Shown here: positions 33,755 to 42,727 of the stretch, piece by piece | How the letters are laid out: each line of letters begins with the position of its first letter | Numbering within the stretch: position 1 is the stretch's first letter | NCBI GenBank assembly: GCA_905235115.1 | Contig: CAJOKT010000017.1 | Span: 16,189 to 80,188 of the forward strand | DNA length: 64,000 bases | Source: an uncultured Peptostreptococcaceae bacterium | GTDB lineage: Bacteria > Bacillota > Clostridia > Peptostreptococcales > Anaerovoracaceae | Reading direction: 5' to 3' | Translations under genes and position numbers: made by a program | Notes under the pieces: model-generated | The model's database searches: none | What the model was told of the DNA's origin: nothing | The model's input: only the letters and a program-made list of their open reading frames with translations

Positions 33755-34609
33755 CTACAATCCTTCCTCCCTCACGAACGCATAGAACGCGTCCTCGGAT
33801 TCCCGGTCGGCCGGGTCCACTGTGCCTACGGGCATGGCGTAGAAGATGGTCTCTTCCACACCGTCCAGACCGAACTCACGGTTGCAGGCCTCAGGGTCCA
33901 CAGCTGCGATAGCGCAGCCGCCCAGGCCGATGGAGGTTGCCGCCAGGTAAAGATTCTCGGTGATGTGGCCGCTGTCCATCATGATCACAGGGTGAGCCCA
34001 GACGCCGTAGCGCCACTCAGCCCTGTAGAAAACACAGCTGTAGTAGAAGACCACGCTGGCTTTAAGGGCCCAGTTTTGCTCCTGGAGAGACCGGGAGATG
34101 AAGCCGCCCATGTCAGCGGATTCGCCCAGGAACTCGATCTGGTGAGTCATGGGCAGGTAGTGGTAAAGGCCGGGCTCCAGGCCTTCCACCCGACGGATCG
34201 CCATGTAACACTCGAACTCGTGGCGGGCGCCGCCGCAGGGGACGGTGCGGATGGTGGCGTAGGACTTGCCCCGCACATCCTTGACCCCCTGAGTGCACCA
34301 GAGCAGGTAGGACAGCTCCCTGAGGGTCAGAGGCTGGTCCGTGTAGACGCGGTGGCTTTTGCGGTCGTTGATAATGCCAAGGAAATCCGAGCGGATATCC
34401 AGCGCATCGAAGTCATTGGGCAGGTCGGTGATGCGGTCGGTCATGGGAGCCTTGGCCAGCGGAGGCTGAGGCTTCTTGAGCTCCTGGTCGGTCATGTAGG
34501 TCTCCGGGATCGCCGCGTCCTCGTCAGCGAACTTGGTAATGATCGCGCGGCCCTGCCTGATGCGGGCGCGGATGATCTCGTCAAATTGGGTGGTTTTAGA
34601 TTTTTCCAT
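33755..34609 (-). CDS. SagB/nitroreductase-family flavoprotein
   Basis: A 284-residue FMN-dependent protein of the nitroreductase superfamily. Landmarks are the FMN loop INDRKSHRVYTDQPLTLREL, the segment YATIRTVPCGGARHEFECYM (SagB/ThcOx type) and IGLGGCAIAAVDPEACNREFG. GAGGGGG precedes the ATG at 34609. No peptide substrate or partner cyclodehydratase genes are adjacent, so a role in peptide modification is not supported; general reductase activity is more likely. Confidence 0.85.
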   Translation of the reverse strand: MEKSKTTQFDEIIRARIRQGRAIITKFADEDAAIPETYMTDQELKKPQPPLAKAPMTDRITDLPNDFDALDIRSDFLGIINDRKSHRVYTDQPLTLRELSYLLWCTQGVKDVRGKSYATIRTVPCGGARHEFECYMAIRRVEGLEPGLYHYLPMTHQIEFLGESADMGGFISRSLQEQNWALKASVVFYYSCVFYRAEWRYGVWAHPVIMMDSGHITENLYLAATSIGLGGCAIAAVDPEACNREFGLDGVEETIFYAMPVGTVDPADRESEDAFYAFVREEGL

Positions 34610-34851
34610 GATATCCCCCTCAAAACATACATTTAGTTACTCGTATTATACAAAACCCTACACTCAAGGGCAACCGGTGAAGAGCCGCCGTTGAGATATA
34701 CGCACTGTTTATCCATCAGAAAGACGTGATCGTATGAAATCAAGACACATAATATGTTATAATAACACCAGAGGTCCGTGACCGACAGCGGCGCGGACAA
34801 TAATGCCGCGGCAATGAGAGAATATCATACCTTGGAAGAAGGTGAACAACG

Positions 34852-35610
34852 ATGAGGGAACTGATTCTCAACAAACTTGAGCAGATTGAAAAGGATTACC
34901 ACGTTAATATCCTCCTGGCTGTTGAATCAGGCAGCCGGGCATGGGGCTTCGCATCTCCGGACAGCGACTATGACGTGCGATTCATCTATGTGCGGCAAAA
35001 GGAAGACTACCTAAGACTTGATGAAGTTCGCGATGTCATAGAACTGCCGATCAACGATGAACTGGATATAAACGGTTGGGATCTGAAAAAGACACTGCGG
35101 CTTCTTTATCGTTCAAATCCGACGTTGTTTGAGTGGTTTTCATCTCCGATCATATATAAGGAGACACCTTTTGCGGCTCGATTCAGAGAAATCATGAATG
35201 ATTACTTCTCCAGGAAAAGGAGCATTTACCACTATATAAGCATGGCGGAAGGAAATTATCGGGAATACCTTAAGGGCGAGATGGTAAAGGCAAAGAAATA
35301 CTTTTATGTTCTGCGCCCAGTTCTTGCCTGCCGCTGGGTGCTGAACAGGAATACGCCTCCTCCGATGCTTTTTTCCGAGCTTGCATCAGTGGAACTTCCG
35401 GAATATCTTCGTCCGGAGGTGGAACGTTTACTTGAGATGAAAATCAATTCGCCAGAGATCAAACTTATTCCCAGAATTGATATTTTGAATGAATACCTTG
35501 ATAAAAGTATCACCGAAATCAAAAGTATGGCTGCAAACAGTGTTGAAGATCAGAATAATGATTGGGACAGGCTGAACAATCTGTTCATTCAGACAATAGG
35601 CTTGGAGTAA
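34852..35610 (+). CDS. RlaP-type nucleotidyltransferase
   Basis: A 252-residue protein of the DNA polymerase beta-like nucleotidyltransferase superfamily. The active site GSRAWGFASPDSDYDVRFI has the GS motif and the paired acids D-x-D. The C-terminal part (SRKRSIYHYISMAEGNYREY, KAKKYFYVLRPVLACRWVL) matches the RlaP family (PF10127), named for association with RNA repair. AAGAAGGTG lies upstream of the ATG. rtcB, an RNA ligase gene, is 20 kb downstream but not linked. Confidence 0.85.
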   Translation: MRELILNKLEQIEKDYHVNILLAVESGSRAWGFASPDSDYDVRFIYVRQKEDYLRLDEVRDVIELPINDELDINGWDLKKTLRLLYRSNPTLFEWFSSPIIYKETPFAARFREIMNDYFSRKRSIYHYISMAEGNYREYLKGEMVKAKKYFYVLRPVLACRWVLNRNTPPPMLFSELASVELPEYLRPEVERLLEMKINSPEIKLIPRIDILNEYLDKSITEIKSMAANSVEDQNNDWDRLNNLFIQTIGLE

Positions 35611-35722
35611 AACCCCATACTAAATCATCGGGCACTTGGGCAACTGATCATGCATTCCGGAACAAGTCCCGTTTTTTGCCCATCAAATGCAGTATAATAC
35701 AAGCAGATCAGGAGGTGATACC

Positions 35723-36595
35723 ATGTACGGTGCAATACTTGGAGATATTATAGGCAGCCCCTACGAGTTCGACAGAGGCGAGAAGACCAAGGACTTCCCG
35801 CTTTTCACCGAGGGGTCGGAGTTCACGGACGATACGGTGATGACGGTGGCAGTCGCGGAGGCTTTGACCGAGGCCGGGGAGGCCGGCTGGCTGGACCACG
35901 ATTCCCTGAACGACAGCCGCGTGGAGCAGGCGGTGAAGGAAAGCCTGGTCAGGTCCATGCAAAACTGGGGACACGAATACCCGGATGCCGGCTACGGCGC
36001 CAGGTTCTCCCGGTGGCTCTTCTCCGATGACCCCAAGCCCTACGGCAGCTTCGGAAACGGCTCGGCCATGAGGGTGGCCGCGGCAGGCTGGCTCATGGAC
36101 AACCTGGAGGACACCCGCCGGGTGGCCCGCTGGACGGCGGAGGTGACCCACAATCACCCCGAAGGAGTGAAAGGCGCGGAGGCCACGGCAGCCGCCATCT
36201 ACATGGCTCGCACCGGCAGCGCAAAAAACTCTATCTGGGACTACATCACCCGCGAATTCGGCTACGACCTCTCAAGGACCATCGATGAGATCAGGCCGGG
36301 CTACCACCACGTAGAGTCCTGCCAGGAGACGGTGCCCGAGGCCATCACGGCCTTTCTGGAAGGGGAAAGCTTCGAGGACGTGATCAGGACCGCAGTGTCC
36401 CTGGGCGGCGACTGCGACACCCTGACCTGCATCGCAGGCAGCATGGCGGAGGCCTTCTACGGCGTGGATCCGTGGCTCAAGGACGAGTGCAGGGCGCGGA
36501 TACCGGAGGAGATGGTTGAGGTGATCGAGGGGTTGGAGAGAGTGAGAAAAGCGGGCAGAAACGCAGCCGCAGATTCGCAGGACGATACGATATAA
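35723..36595 (+). CDS. ADP-ribosylglycohydrolase family protein
   Basis: A 290-residue protein of the DraG/ARH fold. The N-terminal metal site is in FTDDTVMTVAVAEAL, the central part has GNGSAMRVAAAG, and the C-terminal metal site is GGDCDTLTCIAGSMAEA. AGGAGGTGATACC precedes the ATG at 35723. These enzymes remove ADP-ribose from proteins or related substrates. It is the last host-like gene before the AT-rich island. Confidence 0.9.
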   Translation: MYGAILGDIIGSPYEFDRGEKTKDFPLFTEGSEFTDDTVMTVAVAEALTEAGEAGWLDHDSLNDSRVEQAVKESLVRSMQNWGHEYPDAGYGARFSRWLFSDDPKPYGSFGNGSAMRVAAAGWLMDNLEDTRRVARWTAEVTHNHPEGVKGAEATAAAIYMARTGSAKNSIWDYITREFGYDLSRTIDEIRPGYHHVESCQETVPEAITAFLEGESFEDVIRTAVSLGGDCDTLTCIAGSMAEAFYGVDPWLKDECRARIPEEMVEVIEGLERVRKAGRNAAADSQDDTI

Positions 36596-36729
36596 GAAGG
36601 GATTTTCCCCGGGTCGGTTTACCGTTTATGTGCCAGGGGCTTTTGTGGGCTTTTGTGTAGATCAAATAATCCGGTATTCATAGGCAGCCGCACAAGTGCA
36701 GGCCGGTCAATATGGTCAAAACGTGAGTC

Positions 36730-36831
36730 AATATAGTCATTGTTGACACAAATGACTATATTAAGTTGACGCTTAACGGTATGCATGATACAATTCAATT
36801 GTGTCAAGATACACACAAATGACTATATTAA
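36730..36831 (+). promoter_or_regulatory. Operator repeats and promoter of the defence island
   Basis: TTGACG (36766-36771) and TACAAT (36789-36794) are 17 bases apart. ATGACTATATT occurs at 36752-36762 and 36819-36829 and in inverse orientation at 36730-36740, forming an inverted pair upstream and a third site downstream of the promoter. The two direct copies extend to a 19-bp identity (36746-36764, 36813-36831). Related GTCAATATGGTCA lies further upstream. This bracketed layout suggests repression by looping or cooperative binding. The rest of 36596-36851 holds no gene. Confidence 0.72.
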
Positions 36832-36851
36832 ACTTTGAGCAAGGATATTGA

Positions 36852-37910
36852 ATGAGATCTTTTACCTACAAAAGTGAATACAAGAAACTGTTGACCCCAG
36901 AAATAGTGTCATATCTGGCACAGATTCACGAACAGAAAGGCCAGCAGAATCTGTTTGTTGAAGCACAGAAGGATGTATTATCTGAACTTCTGGAGATTGC
37001 GAAAATTCAAAGTACTGAGGCTTCCAACCGAATTGAGGGTATCATAACTACCGAAAACCGTATCAAGAAGATAGTAATGAATAAGACCACCCCAAGAGGG
37101 CGAAGCGAAAGGGAAATCGCAGGTTATCGGGATGTGTTGAACACGATTCATGAGAACTACAATTACATACCTGTTAGATCGGGAATGATCCTTCAGTTGC
37201 ATCGTGAATTATACAAATATAGCAATTCTGCAATAGGCGGCAGCTTTAAAAATTCCGATAATATTATTGCAGAAGAACTGGCTGACGGAACCAAAAGGGT
37301 TAGATTTCAACCGGTGCCCGCATGGGAAACACCAGAAGCAGTTGAGTCGCTATGCATTGCTTTCCAGGAAGCCTTGAATGATTCTGAATTAGATTCATTA
37401 ATTTTGATTCCGATGTTTATTCTCGATTTTCTTTGTATACATCCGTTCAATGATGGGAACGGCCGCATGAGCAGGTTATTGACGCTCCTGCTGTTGTATC
37501 GCTCAGGGTATTTTGTAGGCAAGTATGTTAGTTTGGAGAGATTGATAGCTGACAGTAAGGAGACATACTATGATGCTTTGCAGAGCAGCTCATTTGGATG
37601 GCATGATGGGGATAATGACTATCTCCCATTTGTCAGATATATTCTCGGCATTGTAATTGCCGCTTACAGAGAGTTTTCAACAAGGGTGGATGTTCTTATA
37701 ACAAGAGGGCTTTCAAAGCCCGAACGGGTCAGAGAGCTTGTCCGGGGAACAACGGGCCCCATCACTAAAGCGCAGATCATGAAGCAATGCCCTGATATCA
37801 GTCAGAAGACTGTAGAAAGGGCACTAAAAGAACTGCTGAATGATGAAGAGATCGTTAAAATCGGTGGAGGACGATACACCTCATACGTATGGAATTGGGA
37901 TAAGGAGTAA
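36852..37910 (+). CDS. Fic-family protein with N-terminal inhibitory helix and C-terminal wHTH
   Basis: A 352-residue protein. The catalytic Fic motif is HPFNDGNGR (His197). Near the N-terminus SNRIEG (residues 58-63) matches the S/T-x3-E-G/N inhibitory helix of class II Fic proteins, in which Glu62 blocks ATP. The last ~70 residues form a winged helix (TKAQIMKQCPDISQKTVERA). The enzyme probably AMPylates a target protein and may also regulate the island promoter through its wHTH. It starts the operon, two bases before hsdM. Confidence 0.9.
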   Translation: MRSFTYKSEYKKLLTPEIVSYLAQIHEQKGQQNLFVEAQKDVLSELLEIAKIQSTEASNRIEGIITTENRIKKIVMNKTTPRGRSEREIAGYRDVLNTIHENYNYIPVRSGMILQLHRELYKYSNSAIGGSFKNSDNIIAEELADGTKRVRFQPVPAWETPEAVESLCIAFQEALNDSELDSLILIPMFILDFLCIHPFNDGNGRMSRLLTLLLLYRSGYFVGKYVSLERLIADSKETYYDALQSSSFGWHDGDNDYLPFVRYILGIVIAAYREFSTRVDVLITRGLSKPERVRELVRGTTGPITKAQIMKQCPDISQKTVERALKELLNDEEIVKIGGGRYTSYVWNWDKE

Positions 37911-37912
37911 AA

Positions 37913-39415
37913 ATGGTTACAGGCGAACTGAAAAACAAAATTGATAATATCTGGGAGATCTTTTGGACGGGAGGAATTACCAATCCTCTTGATGTTATCG
38001 AGCAGATGACATATCTGATGTTCATCCACGATCTGGATGATTCTGATAATACCAGAGCCAAAGAAGCAGCCATGCTGGGTCTCCCGTACGAGAGTATTTT
38101 CGCCAAGGAGGTGCAGATCGGAGATCGCACCACTGACGGCAGTCAGCTAAAATGGAGTGTCTTTCATGACTTTCCCGCAGGCAAAATGTACAGCACCGTC
38201 CAGGAATGGGTGTTCCCGTTCATCAAGAATCTGCACGGCGATAAAGAAAGCGCCTACTCCAAGTATATGAGTGACGCAATCTTCAAGGTTCCTACTCCCT
38301 TGATGTTGGATAAAATCGTTACCGCGATGGACGGCATTTATGAGCAAATGGCTCAGCTGAAAGCTGCAGATACACGCGGGGATGTGTATGAATATCTCCT
38401 TTCAAAGATTGCGACAGCAGGTGTAAACGGACAATTCCGCACTCCCAGGCATATCATCAGGATGATGGTAGATCTCATGGAACCAAAAGCAGATGAGATC
38501 GTGTGTGATCCCGCATGTGGCACATCCGGATTCTTGGTTGCTGTCAGCGATTATCTGAAAGAGAACCGTAAGCAGGATGTATTCTTCAACCGGCAGAATA
38601 AGGACCATTACATGAATCACATGTTCCATGGATTCGATATGGATCGCACAATGCTTCGCATAGGGGCAATGAACATGATGACCCATGGTGTAGATAATCC
38701 TTACATAGAGTATCGGGATAGCTTATCTGATCAGAATCCAGATAAGGACAAGTATACTCTGATCCTTGCGAACCCGCCATTCAAGGGCAGTTTGGATGCA
38801 GATATTGTGTCAGCTGACCTTCTCAAAGTTTGCAAGACTAAAAAGACTGAGCTCCTGTTCCTGGCACTGTTCCTCAGGATGCTTAAAGTCGGAGGGCGCT
38901 GCGCATGTATCGTACCGGACGGAGTGCTTTTTGGATCTTCGACAGCTCACAAGGCCATACGAAAAGAATTGATTGAAGGGAACCGCCTGGAAGCTGTCAT
39001 TTCGATGCCTTCAGGAGTTTTCAAACCATATGCCGGCGTATCTACAGCTATTCTTATCTTCACTAAGACAGGGCACGGTGGAACGGATAAGGTTTGGTTC
39101 TACGACATGAAGGCAGATGGATACAGCCTGGATGATAAAAGAAGTGAAATAAAGGAGAATGATATTCCGGATATAATCGCCCGGTTCCATGCTCTGAAAG
39201 ATGAAGAGGGGCGTAAACGTACAGAACAGAGCTTCTTCGTGCCCAAAGATGAGATTTCGTCAAATGATTACGACCTTTCGATCAATAAATACAAGCAGAC
39301 TGAATACAAGCCTGTAGAGTATCCACCCACGAGTGAAATCATGGCAAACCTCAGAAGTCTGGAAGATCAAATCAAAATAGAAATGGATGAGTTGGAGAAA
39401 CTGCTGAATGGATGA
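37913..39415 (+). CDS. hsdM: Type I restriction-modification methyltransferase subunit HsdM
   Basis: A 500-residue N6-adenine methyltransferase. The SAM site is DPACGTSGFLVAV (Asp199) and the catalytic motif is NPPFKG (Asn287). The N-terminal helical HsdM domain (TNPLDVIEQMTYLMFIHDLD) and the C-terminal coiled tail for contact with HsdS are present. Length is normal. The stop overlaps the next ATG by eight bases (ATGGATGA), so the HEPN-like gene is translationally coupled. Confidence 0.95.
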   Translation: MVTGELKNKIDNIWEIFWTGGITNPLDVIEQMTYLMFIHDLDDSDNTRAKEAAMLGLPYESIFAKEVQIGDRTTDGSQLKWSVFHDFPAGKMYSTVQEWVFPFIKNLHGDKESAYSKYMSDAIFKVPTPLMLDKIVTAMDGIYEQMAQLKAADTRGDVYEYLLSKIATAGVNGQFRTPRHIIRMMVDLMEPKADEIVCDPACGTSGFLVAVSDYLKENRKQDVFFNRQNKDHYMNHMFHGFDMDRTMLRIGAMNMMTHGVDNPYIEYRDSLSDQNPDKDKYTLILANPPFKGSLDADIVSADLLKVCKTKKTELLFLALFLRMLKVGGRCACIVPDGVLFGSSTAHKAIRKELIEGNRLEAVISMPSGVFKPYAGVSTAILIFTKTGHGGTDKVWFYDMKADGYSLDDKRSEIKENDIPDIIARFHALKDEEGRKRTEQSFFVPKDEISSNDYDLSINKYKQTEYKPVEYPPTSEIMANLRSLEDQIKIEMDELEKLLNG

Positions 39416-39908
39416 TTTGAACAGACTTATTGCTTGTCAACAGATGTTTCGTCATGCTTGTGCTTTTTCAGAATGTTCAGATATGGCGAAGAAACGTTTT
39501 AAACATGAAACTGCAGATATTGAATGGTACATTACCCCAGCAACAGTAAACTCGGCTTTTGTATGTGAAGTCTATATAAAAGCACTGATGAAGTATTATG
39601 GGGTTAAGACTGCAAAAAAGCATAAGCTCAAGGAACTCTATGAAGCACTTCCAGAAAAGGCAAAGGAATGGATCAAGATCACTGTAAGGAACTACTATGG
39701 TGGCATATGGATGAATCCGTTTGGCTTTGAGTGCCTGGATAACATCTCTGATGCATTTGAGCAGTGGAGATATAGCTATGAACATGATTGGAATGAAAGC
39801 TGTACCATGAACATTGATTTAGGGTTTCTGATGGCTTTTAGAAACGCTCTCCGTGAAGCATGTTCGCAATTGTTCTTTGGTAAAACTTGGGAAGAATATA
39901 TTAAATAA
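39408..39908 (+). CDS. HEPN-like protein embedded in the type I operon
   Basis: A 166-residue helical protein. TVNSAFVCEVYIKALMKYYG followed by KKHKLKELYEALPEKAKEWI is typical of HEPN-type helical bundles, and WRYSYEHDW contains R121-x4-H126, the ribonuclease motif of HEPN toxins. It overlaps hsdM and precedes hsdS by 16 bases, so it is made with the modification subunits. It may be a toxin or sensor held in check by the methyltransferase, or an RNase effector. The assignment rests on motif and fold pattern. Confidence 0.65.
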   Translation: MDDLNRLIACQQMFRHACAFSECSDMAKKRFKHETADIEWYITPATVNSAFVCEVYIKALMKYYGVKTAKKHKLKELYEALPEKAKEWIKITVRNYYGGIWMNPFGFECLDNISDAFEQWRYSYEHDWNESCTMNIDLGFLMAFRNALREACSQLFFGKTWEEYIK

Positions 39909-39929
39909 ATTGAGGTTTGTAGGGATGAG
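39909..39929 (+). repeat. hsdS repeat 1, copy A (21 bp)
   Basis: A 21-bp sequence around the hsdS1 start codon, containing TTGAGGTTTGTAGGGATG, is identical to 42707-42727 at the start of hsdS2. It carries the ribosome binding region and first codons. Confidence 0.95.
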
Positions 39930-41022
39930 TATGCGGGTCAAACTTGAAGATGTATGTGATCGCGGATCTTCAAATCTACGTCAGTCAGACGTTGAAGGAC
40001 AATCTGGTGATTATCCTATTTACGGTGCAGCTGGTTATATTGGCAACGTCGATTTTTATCATCAAGATAAGCCATATGTTGCAGTCGTAAAGGACGGAGC
40101 TGGAATAGGGCGCACGACTTTGCTTCCAGCGAGATCATCTGTAATCGGAACAATGCAGTATTTGCTGCCAAAAGAAAATGTATTGCCCGAGTACTTATGC
40201 TATGTGGTTAGACACATGCATCTGGAAAAGTACTTCTCTGGTGCAACGATTCCACACATTTATTTCCGAGACTATAAGAACGAAGAGTTCAATTTGGATA
40301 GCCTCAGTAGGCAGGCAGAGATAATTGATGTTCTTAGCCGAGTCGAAAAAGTGATTGACGAACGCCAGCAGGAGCTTTCTGCCCTCGACGATCTCATCAA
40401 AGCCCGATTTGTCGAGATGTTTGGGAATGAAACGAACCCATATAACTGGCCTGTTGTTAATGTTGAAGAGGTTGCAAATGTATCTGTTGGGGTTGTCATC
40501 AAACCAGCTCAGTATTATACAGATGCAGAGCATGGGGTAAAGGCTTTTCGGTCGCTTAACGTAGGACCCATGACTATCAAAGACAGTGACTGGGTGTACT
40601 TCTCCTATGAGGGAAATGATAAAAATGCAAAATCACAACTGAAAGAAAATGATCTTCTGATAGTCAGGTCTGGAGCTCCAGGGACTACCTGTGTAGTACC
40701 TAAACGGTATGAAGGCTGCAATGCTATAGATATTATCATTGCAAGGCCAAATACAGAACGAATTAACCCGTATTATCTGTGTACATACACCAACATGCCT
40801 CATGGCAAGAGGCAGATTGAAGAGGGAACCGGTGGTGCAGCACAACAACACTTCAATGTTGGAAAATATAACAAGCTTCGGCTTATGCTTCCGCCAATGG
40901 ACCTTCAAAAAGAATTTGTAGATTTTATCGCTCAGGTCGACAAATCAAAATTTGCAGTGCAGAAGGCACTGGATGAAGCTCAGTTGTTGTTTGATAGCTT
41001 AATGCAGAAATACTTTGGATGA
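39925..41022 (+). CDS. hsdS: Type I specificity subunit HsdS (copy 1)
   Basis: A 365-residue DNA specificity subunit. The first target-recognition domain (residues ~5-125) reads SDVEGQSGDYPIYGAAGYIG; the central conserved helix is VLSRVEKVIDERQQELSALD followed by LIKARFVEMFGN; the second target-recognition domain covers ~175-340; and the C-terminal helix ends QLLFDSLMQKYFG. I chose the ATG at 39925. Three blocks are exactly repeated in hsdS2 (start, central helix, C-terminal helix), marking the domain borders. This copy is complete and is probably the expressed one. Confidence 0.92.
   Translation: MSMRVKLEDVCDRGSSNLRQSDVEGQSGDYPIYGAAGYIGNVDFYHQDKPYVAVVKDGAGIGRTTLLPARSSVIGTMQYLLPKENVLPEYLCYVVRHMHLEKYFSGATIPHIYFRDYKNEEFNLDSLSRQAEIIDVLSRVEKVIDERQQELSALDDLIKARFVEMFGNETNPYNWPVVNVEEVANVSVGVVIKPAQYYTDAEHGVKAFRSLNVGPMTIKDSDWVYFSYEGNDKNAKSQLKENDLLIVRSGAPGTTCVVPKRYEGCNAIDIIIARPNTERINPYYLCTYTNMPHGKRQIEEGTGGAAQQHFNVGKYNKLRLMLPPMDLQKEFVDFIAQVDKSKFAVQKALDEAQLLFDSLMQKYFG
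40398..40425 (+). repeat. hsdS repeat 2, copy A (28 bp)
   Basis: 28 bases encoding KARFVEMFG are identical to 43253-43280 in hsdS2. They lie between the two target-recognition domains. Confidence 0.95.
40936..40950 (+). repeat. hsdS repeat 3, copy A (15 bp)
   Basis: GTCGACAAATCAAAA (encoding VDKSK) is identical to 43791-43805 in hsdS2, at the end of the second recognition domain. Confidence 0.85.
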
Positions 41023-41026
41023 AACT

Positions 41027-41671
41027 ATGGATAAAAATGTTGTGCGAAAAGTGCTTGAAGATGGTCAGTATGTAATTGTGTTGGAAAAACGGTACAAGAA
41101 CCATGCTTGGCGGTTTAAGCTATCTAATGGTACTTCGGTGTTTTGCGAAGATGCCGGTAAGGTTTGGGCTTCTGGAAAAGCGAAGGAAAAGGTAGAAGAA
41201 TTCTTGACTAAAATGCTTCCGTCTATGAAGAATGATAGAGTCTTTATTGTATATGGGAGAGACTTAGCGGCCAGAGATGAACTTATGGAGATGATACGCT
41301 CGTGGGGCGTGGAACCGTTAGCCATTGATTCATTGCCAACACAAGGACGTACTATCATAGAACAATTAGAACATTATATTCCTAAAACCAATTTCGGAAT
41401 AGTATTGGCGACTCCTGATGATGTGGGCTATTTGGCTGGGCACGAAAACGAGGCTCAATTCCGAGCACGTCAGAATGTGGTACTTGAGCTTGGTATGCTT
41501 CTTTCCAAGCTTGGAAGATCAAGGATTGCAGTTGTGTTTAAGCGCTGTGAAAACTTTGAAAGACCCTCTGATATCTACGGAATGATATACGCTGAGTATA
41601 ATACATCAATAACAGAATGTGCTGACCGACTTAAGCGCGAGATGAATTCTAATGGGTATAGTATTGTTTAA
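41027..41671 (+). CDS. TIR-like nucleotide-binding protein
   Basis: A 214-residue protein. The C-terminal ~140 residues match the predicted TIR-like family (PF10137): VFIVYGRDLAARDELMEMI, GRTIIEQLEHYI, FGIVLATPDDVGY, and RQNVVLELGMLLSKLGRSRI, whose Glu is a candidate NAD-hydrolysing residue. The N-terminal ~65 residues are a small separate domain (RFKLSNGTSVFCEDAGKVW). The ATG at 41027 lies five bases after the hsdS1 stop; a TTG at 41015 is also possible. TIR-like proteins of this type act as NADase effectors in CBASS/Pycsar systems, but no cyclase gene is present here. Confidence 0.78.
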   Translation: MDKNVVRKVLEDGQYVIVLEKRYKNHAWRFKLSNGTSVFCEDAGKVWASGKAKEKVEEFLTKMLPSMKNDRVFIVYGRDLAARDELMEMIRSWGVEPLAIDSLPTQGRTIIEQLEHYIPKTNFGIVLATPDDVGYLAGHENEAQFRARQNVVLELGMLLSKLGRSRIAVVFKRCENFERPSDIYGMIYAEYNTSITECADRLKREMNSNGYSIV

Positions 41672-41728
41672 TTTATAAAATAATGGGTGCAGGGATGTTG
41701 GTACATCATAAAGAAGGAGTGTATCAAC

Positions 41729-42697
41729 ATGGAAGATAAACTGGTTAATATCTTAAATGAAATGGCAGAGTATCTGAGCATTGCTCAGATGAAAAAGCTG
41801 CAGGAGGTATTACTGAAGAATCTTGTTCCCGATGCGATCAAGCAATCAGAGACGACAAATGAAGAGTATCTGAAGCTCTTCCTAGATGCCAAACGAATCG
41901 AAGGTTGCTCTGAACGGACAATACAGTATTACAGAGTCACCGCAGAGCATTTGCTGGAGCGGATTAAAACACCGATTAGGAAAATGACGACCGATGAGAT
42001 ACGGACATACTTGGTGGAGTATCAGCAGAAAGGTCAATGCAGTAAAGTGACTGTAGATAACATCCGTCGAAATATATCCAGTTTCTTTTCATGGCTTGAG
42101 GAAGAGGATTACATACTTAAAAGCCCAATGCGCCGTATACACAAAATTAAAACCAAGACTGTTGTCAAAGAAGTCATTTCTGACGAAAGCATGGAGCGAA
42201 TGCGAGATGCTTGCACTGAGCTCCGGGACCTGGCGATTATTGATCTTTTGTATTCTACCGGCATCAGGGTCGGCGAGCTGGTTCAATTGAATATATCTGA
42301 CGTTGATCTGGAGCAGCGCGAGTGCATTGTCTTCGGGAAAGGCGAAAAAGAACGTCGAGTTTATTTTGACGCCAAGGCGAAGGTGCATTTGTCAGAATAC
42401 CTTTCGAGTCGCAGTGATGATAATCCTGCACTTTTTGTAACACTGGACGCTCCATATGACCGGCTGAAAATCAGTGGCGTAGAGATACGTCTGAGAGAAT
42501 TGGGCAGGCGGCTCTCCATAGAACGGGTCCACCCGCACAAGTTCCGCCGCACTATGGCGACCAGGGCGATTGATAAAGGAATGCCTATAGAACAAGTTCA
42601 AAAGATCCTTGGGCATTCGCAGATTGATACAACGATGCAATACGCCATCGTAAACCAGAATAACGTAAAAACATCGCACAGGAGGTATATAGCATAG
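41729..42697 (+). CDS. Tyrosine recombinase between the two hsdS genes
   Basis: A 322-residue XerC/D-like integrase. The N-terminal SAM-like core-binding domain (EEYLKLFLDAKRIEGCSERT) is followed by the catalytic domain with Arg in STGIRVGELVQLN, H-x-x-R in HPHKFRRTMAT, and His/Tyr in LGHSQIDTTMQYA. AAGGAG precedes the ATG at 41729. Its place between two hsdS genes suggests that it promotes exchange of specificity domains. Integrases of this type are known in phase-variable type I loci. Confidence 0.93.
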   Translation: MEDKLVNILNEMAEYLSIAQMKKLQEVLLKNLVPDAIKQSETTNEEYLKLFLDAKRIEGCSERTIQYYRVTAEHLLERIKTPIRKMTTDEIRTYLVEYQQKGQCSKVTVDNIRRNISSFFSWLEEEDYILKSPMRRIHKIKTKTVVKEVISDESMERMRDACTELRDLAIIDLLYSTGIRVGELVQLNISDVDLEQRECIVFGKGEKERRVYFDAKAKVHLSEYLSSRSDDNPALFVTLDAPYDRLKISGVEIRLRELGRRLSIERVHPHKFRRTMATRAIDKGMPIEQVQKILGHSQIDTTMQYAIVNQNNVKTSHRRYIA

Positions 42698-42706
42698 GCC
42701 CTACAG

Positions 42707-42727
42707 ATTGAGGTTTGTAGGGATGAG
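42707..42727 (+). repeat. hsdS repeat 1, copy B (21 bp)
   Basis: Identical to 39909-39929 and in the same orientation, at the start of hsdS2. Confidence 0.95.

Noticed and set aside
33746..34636. 296-codon open frame antisense to the nitroreductase gene
   Set aside because: The minus strand encodes a clear nitroreductase with its own ribosome binding site; the plus frame is a compositional shadow.
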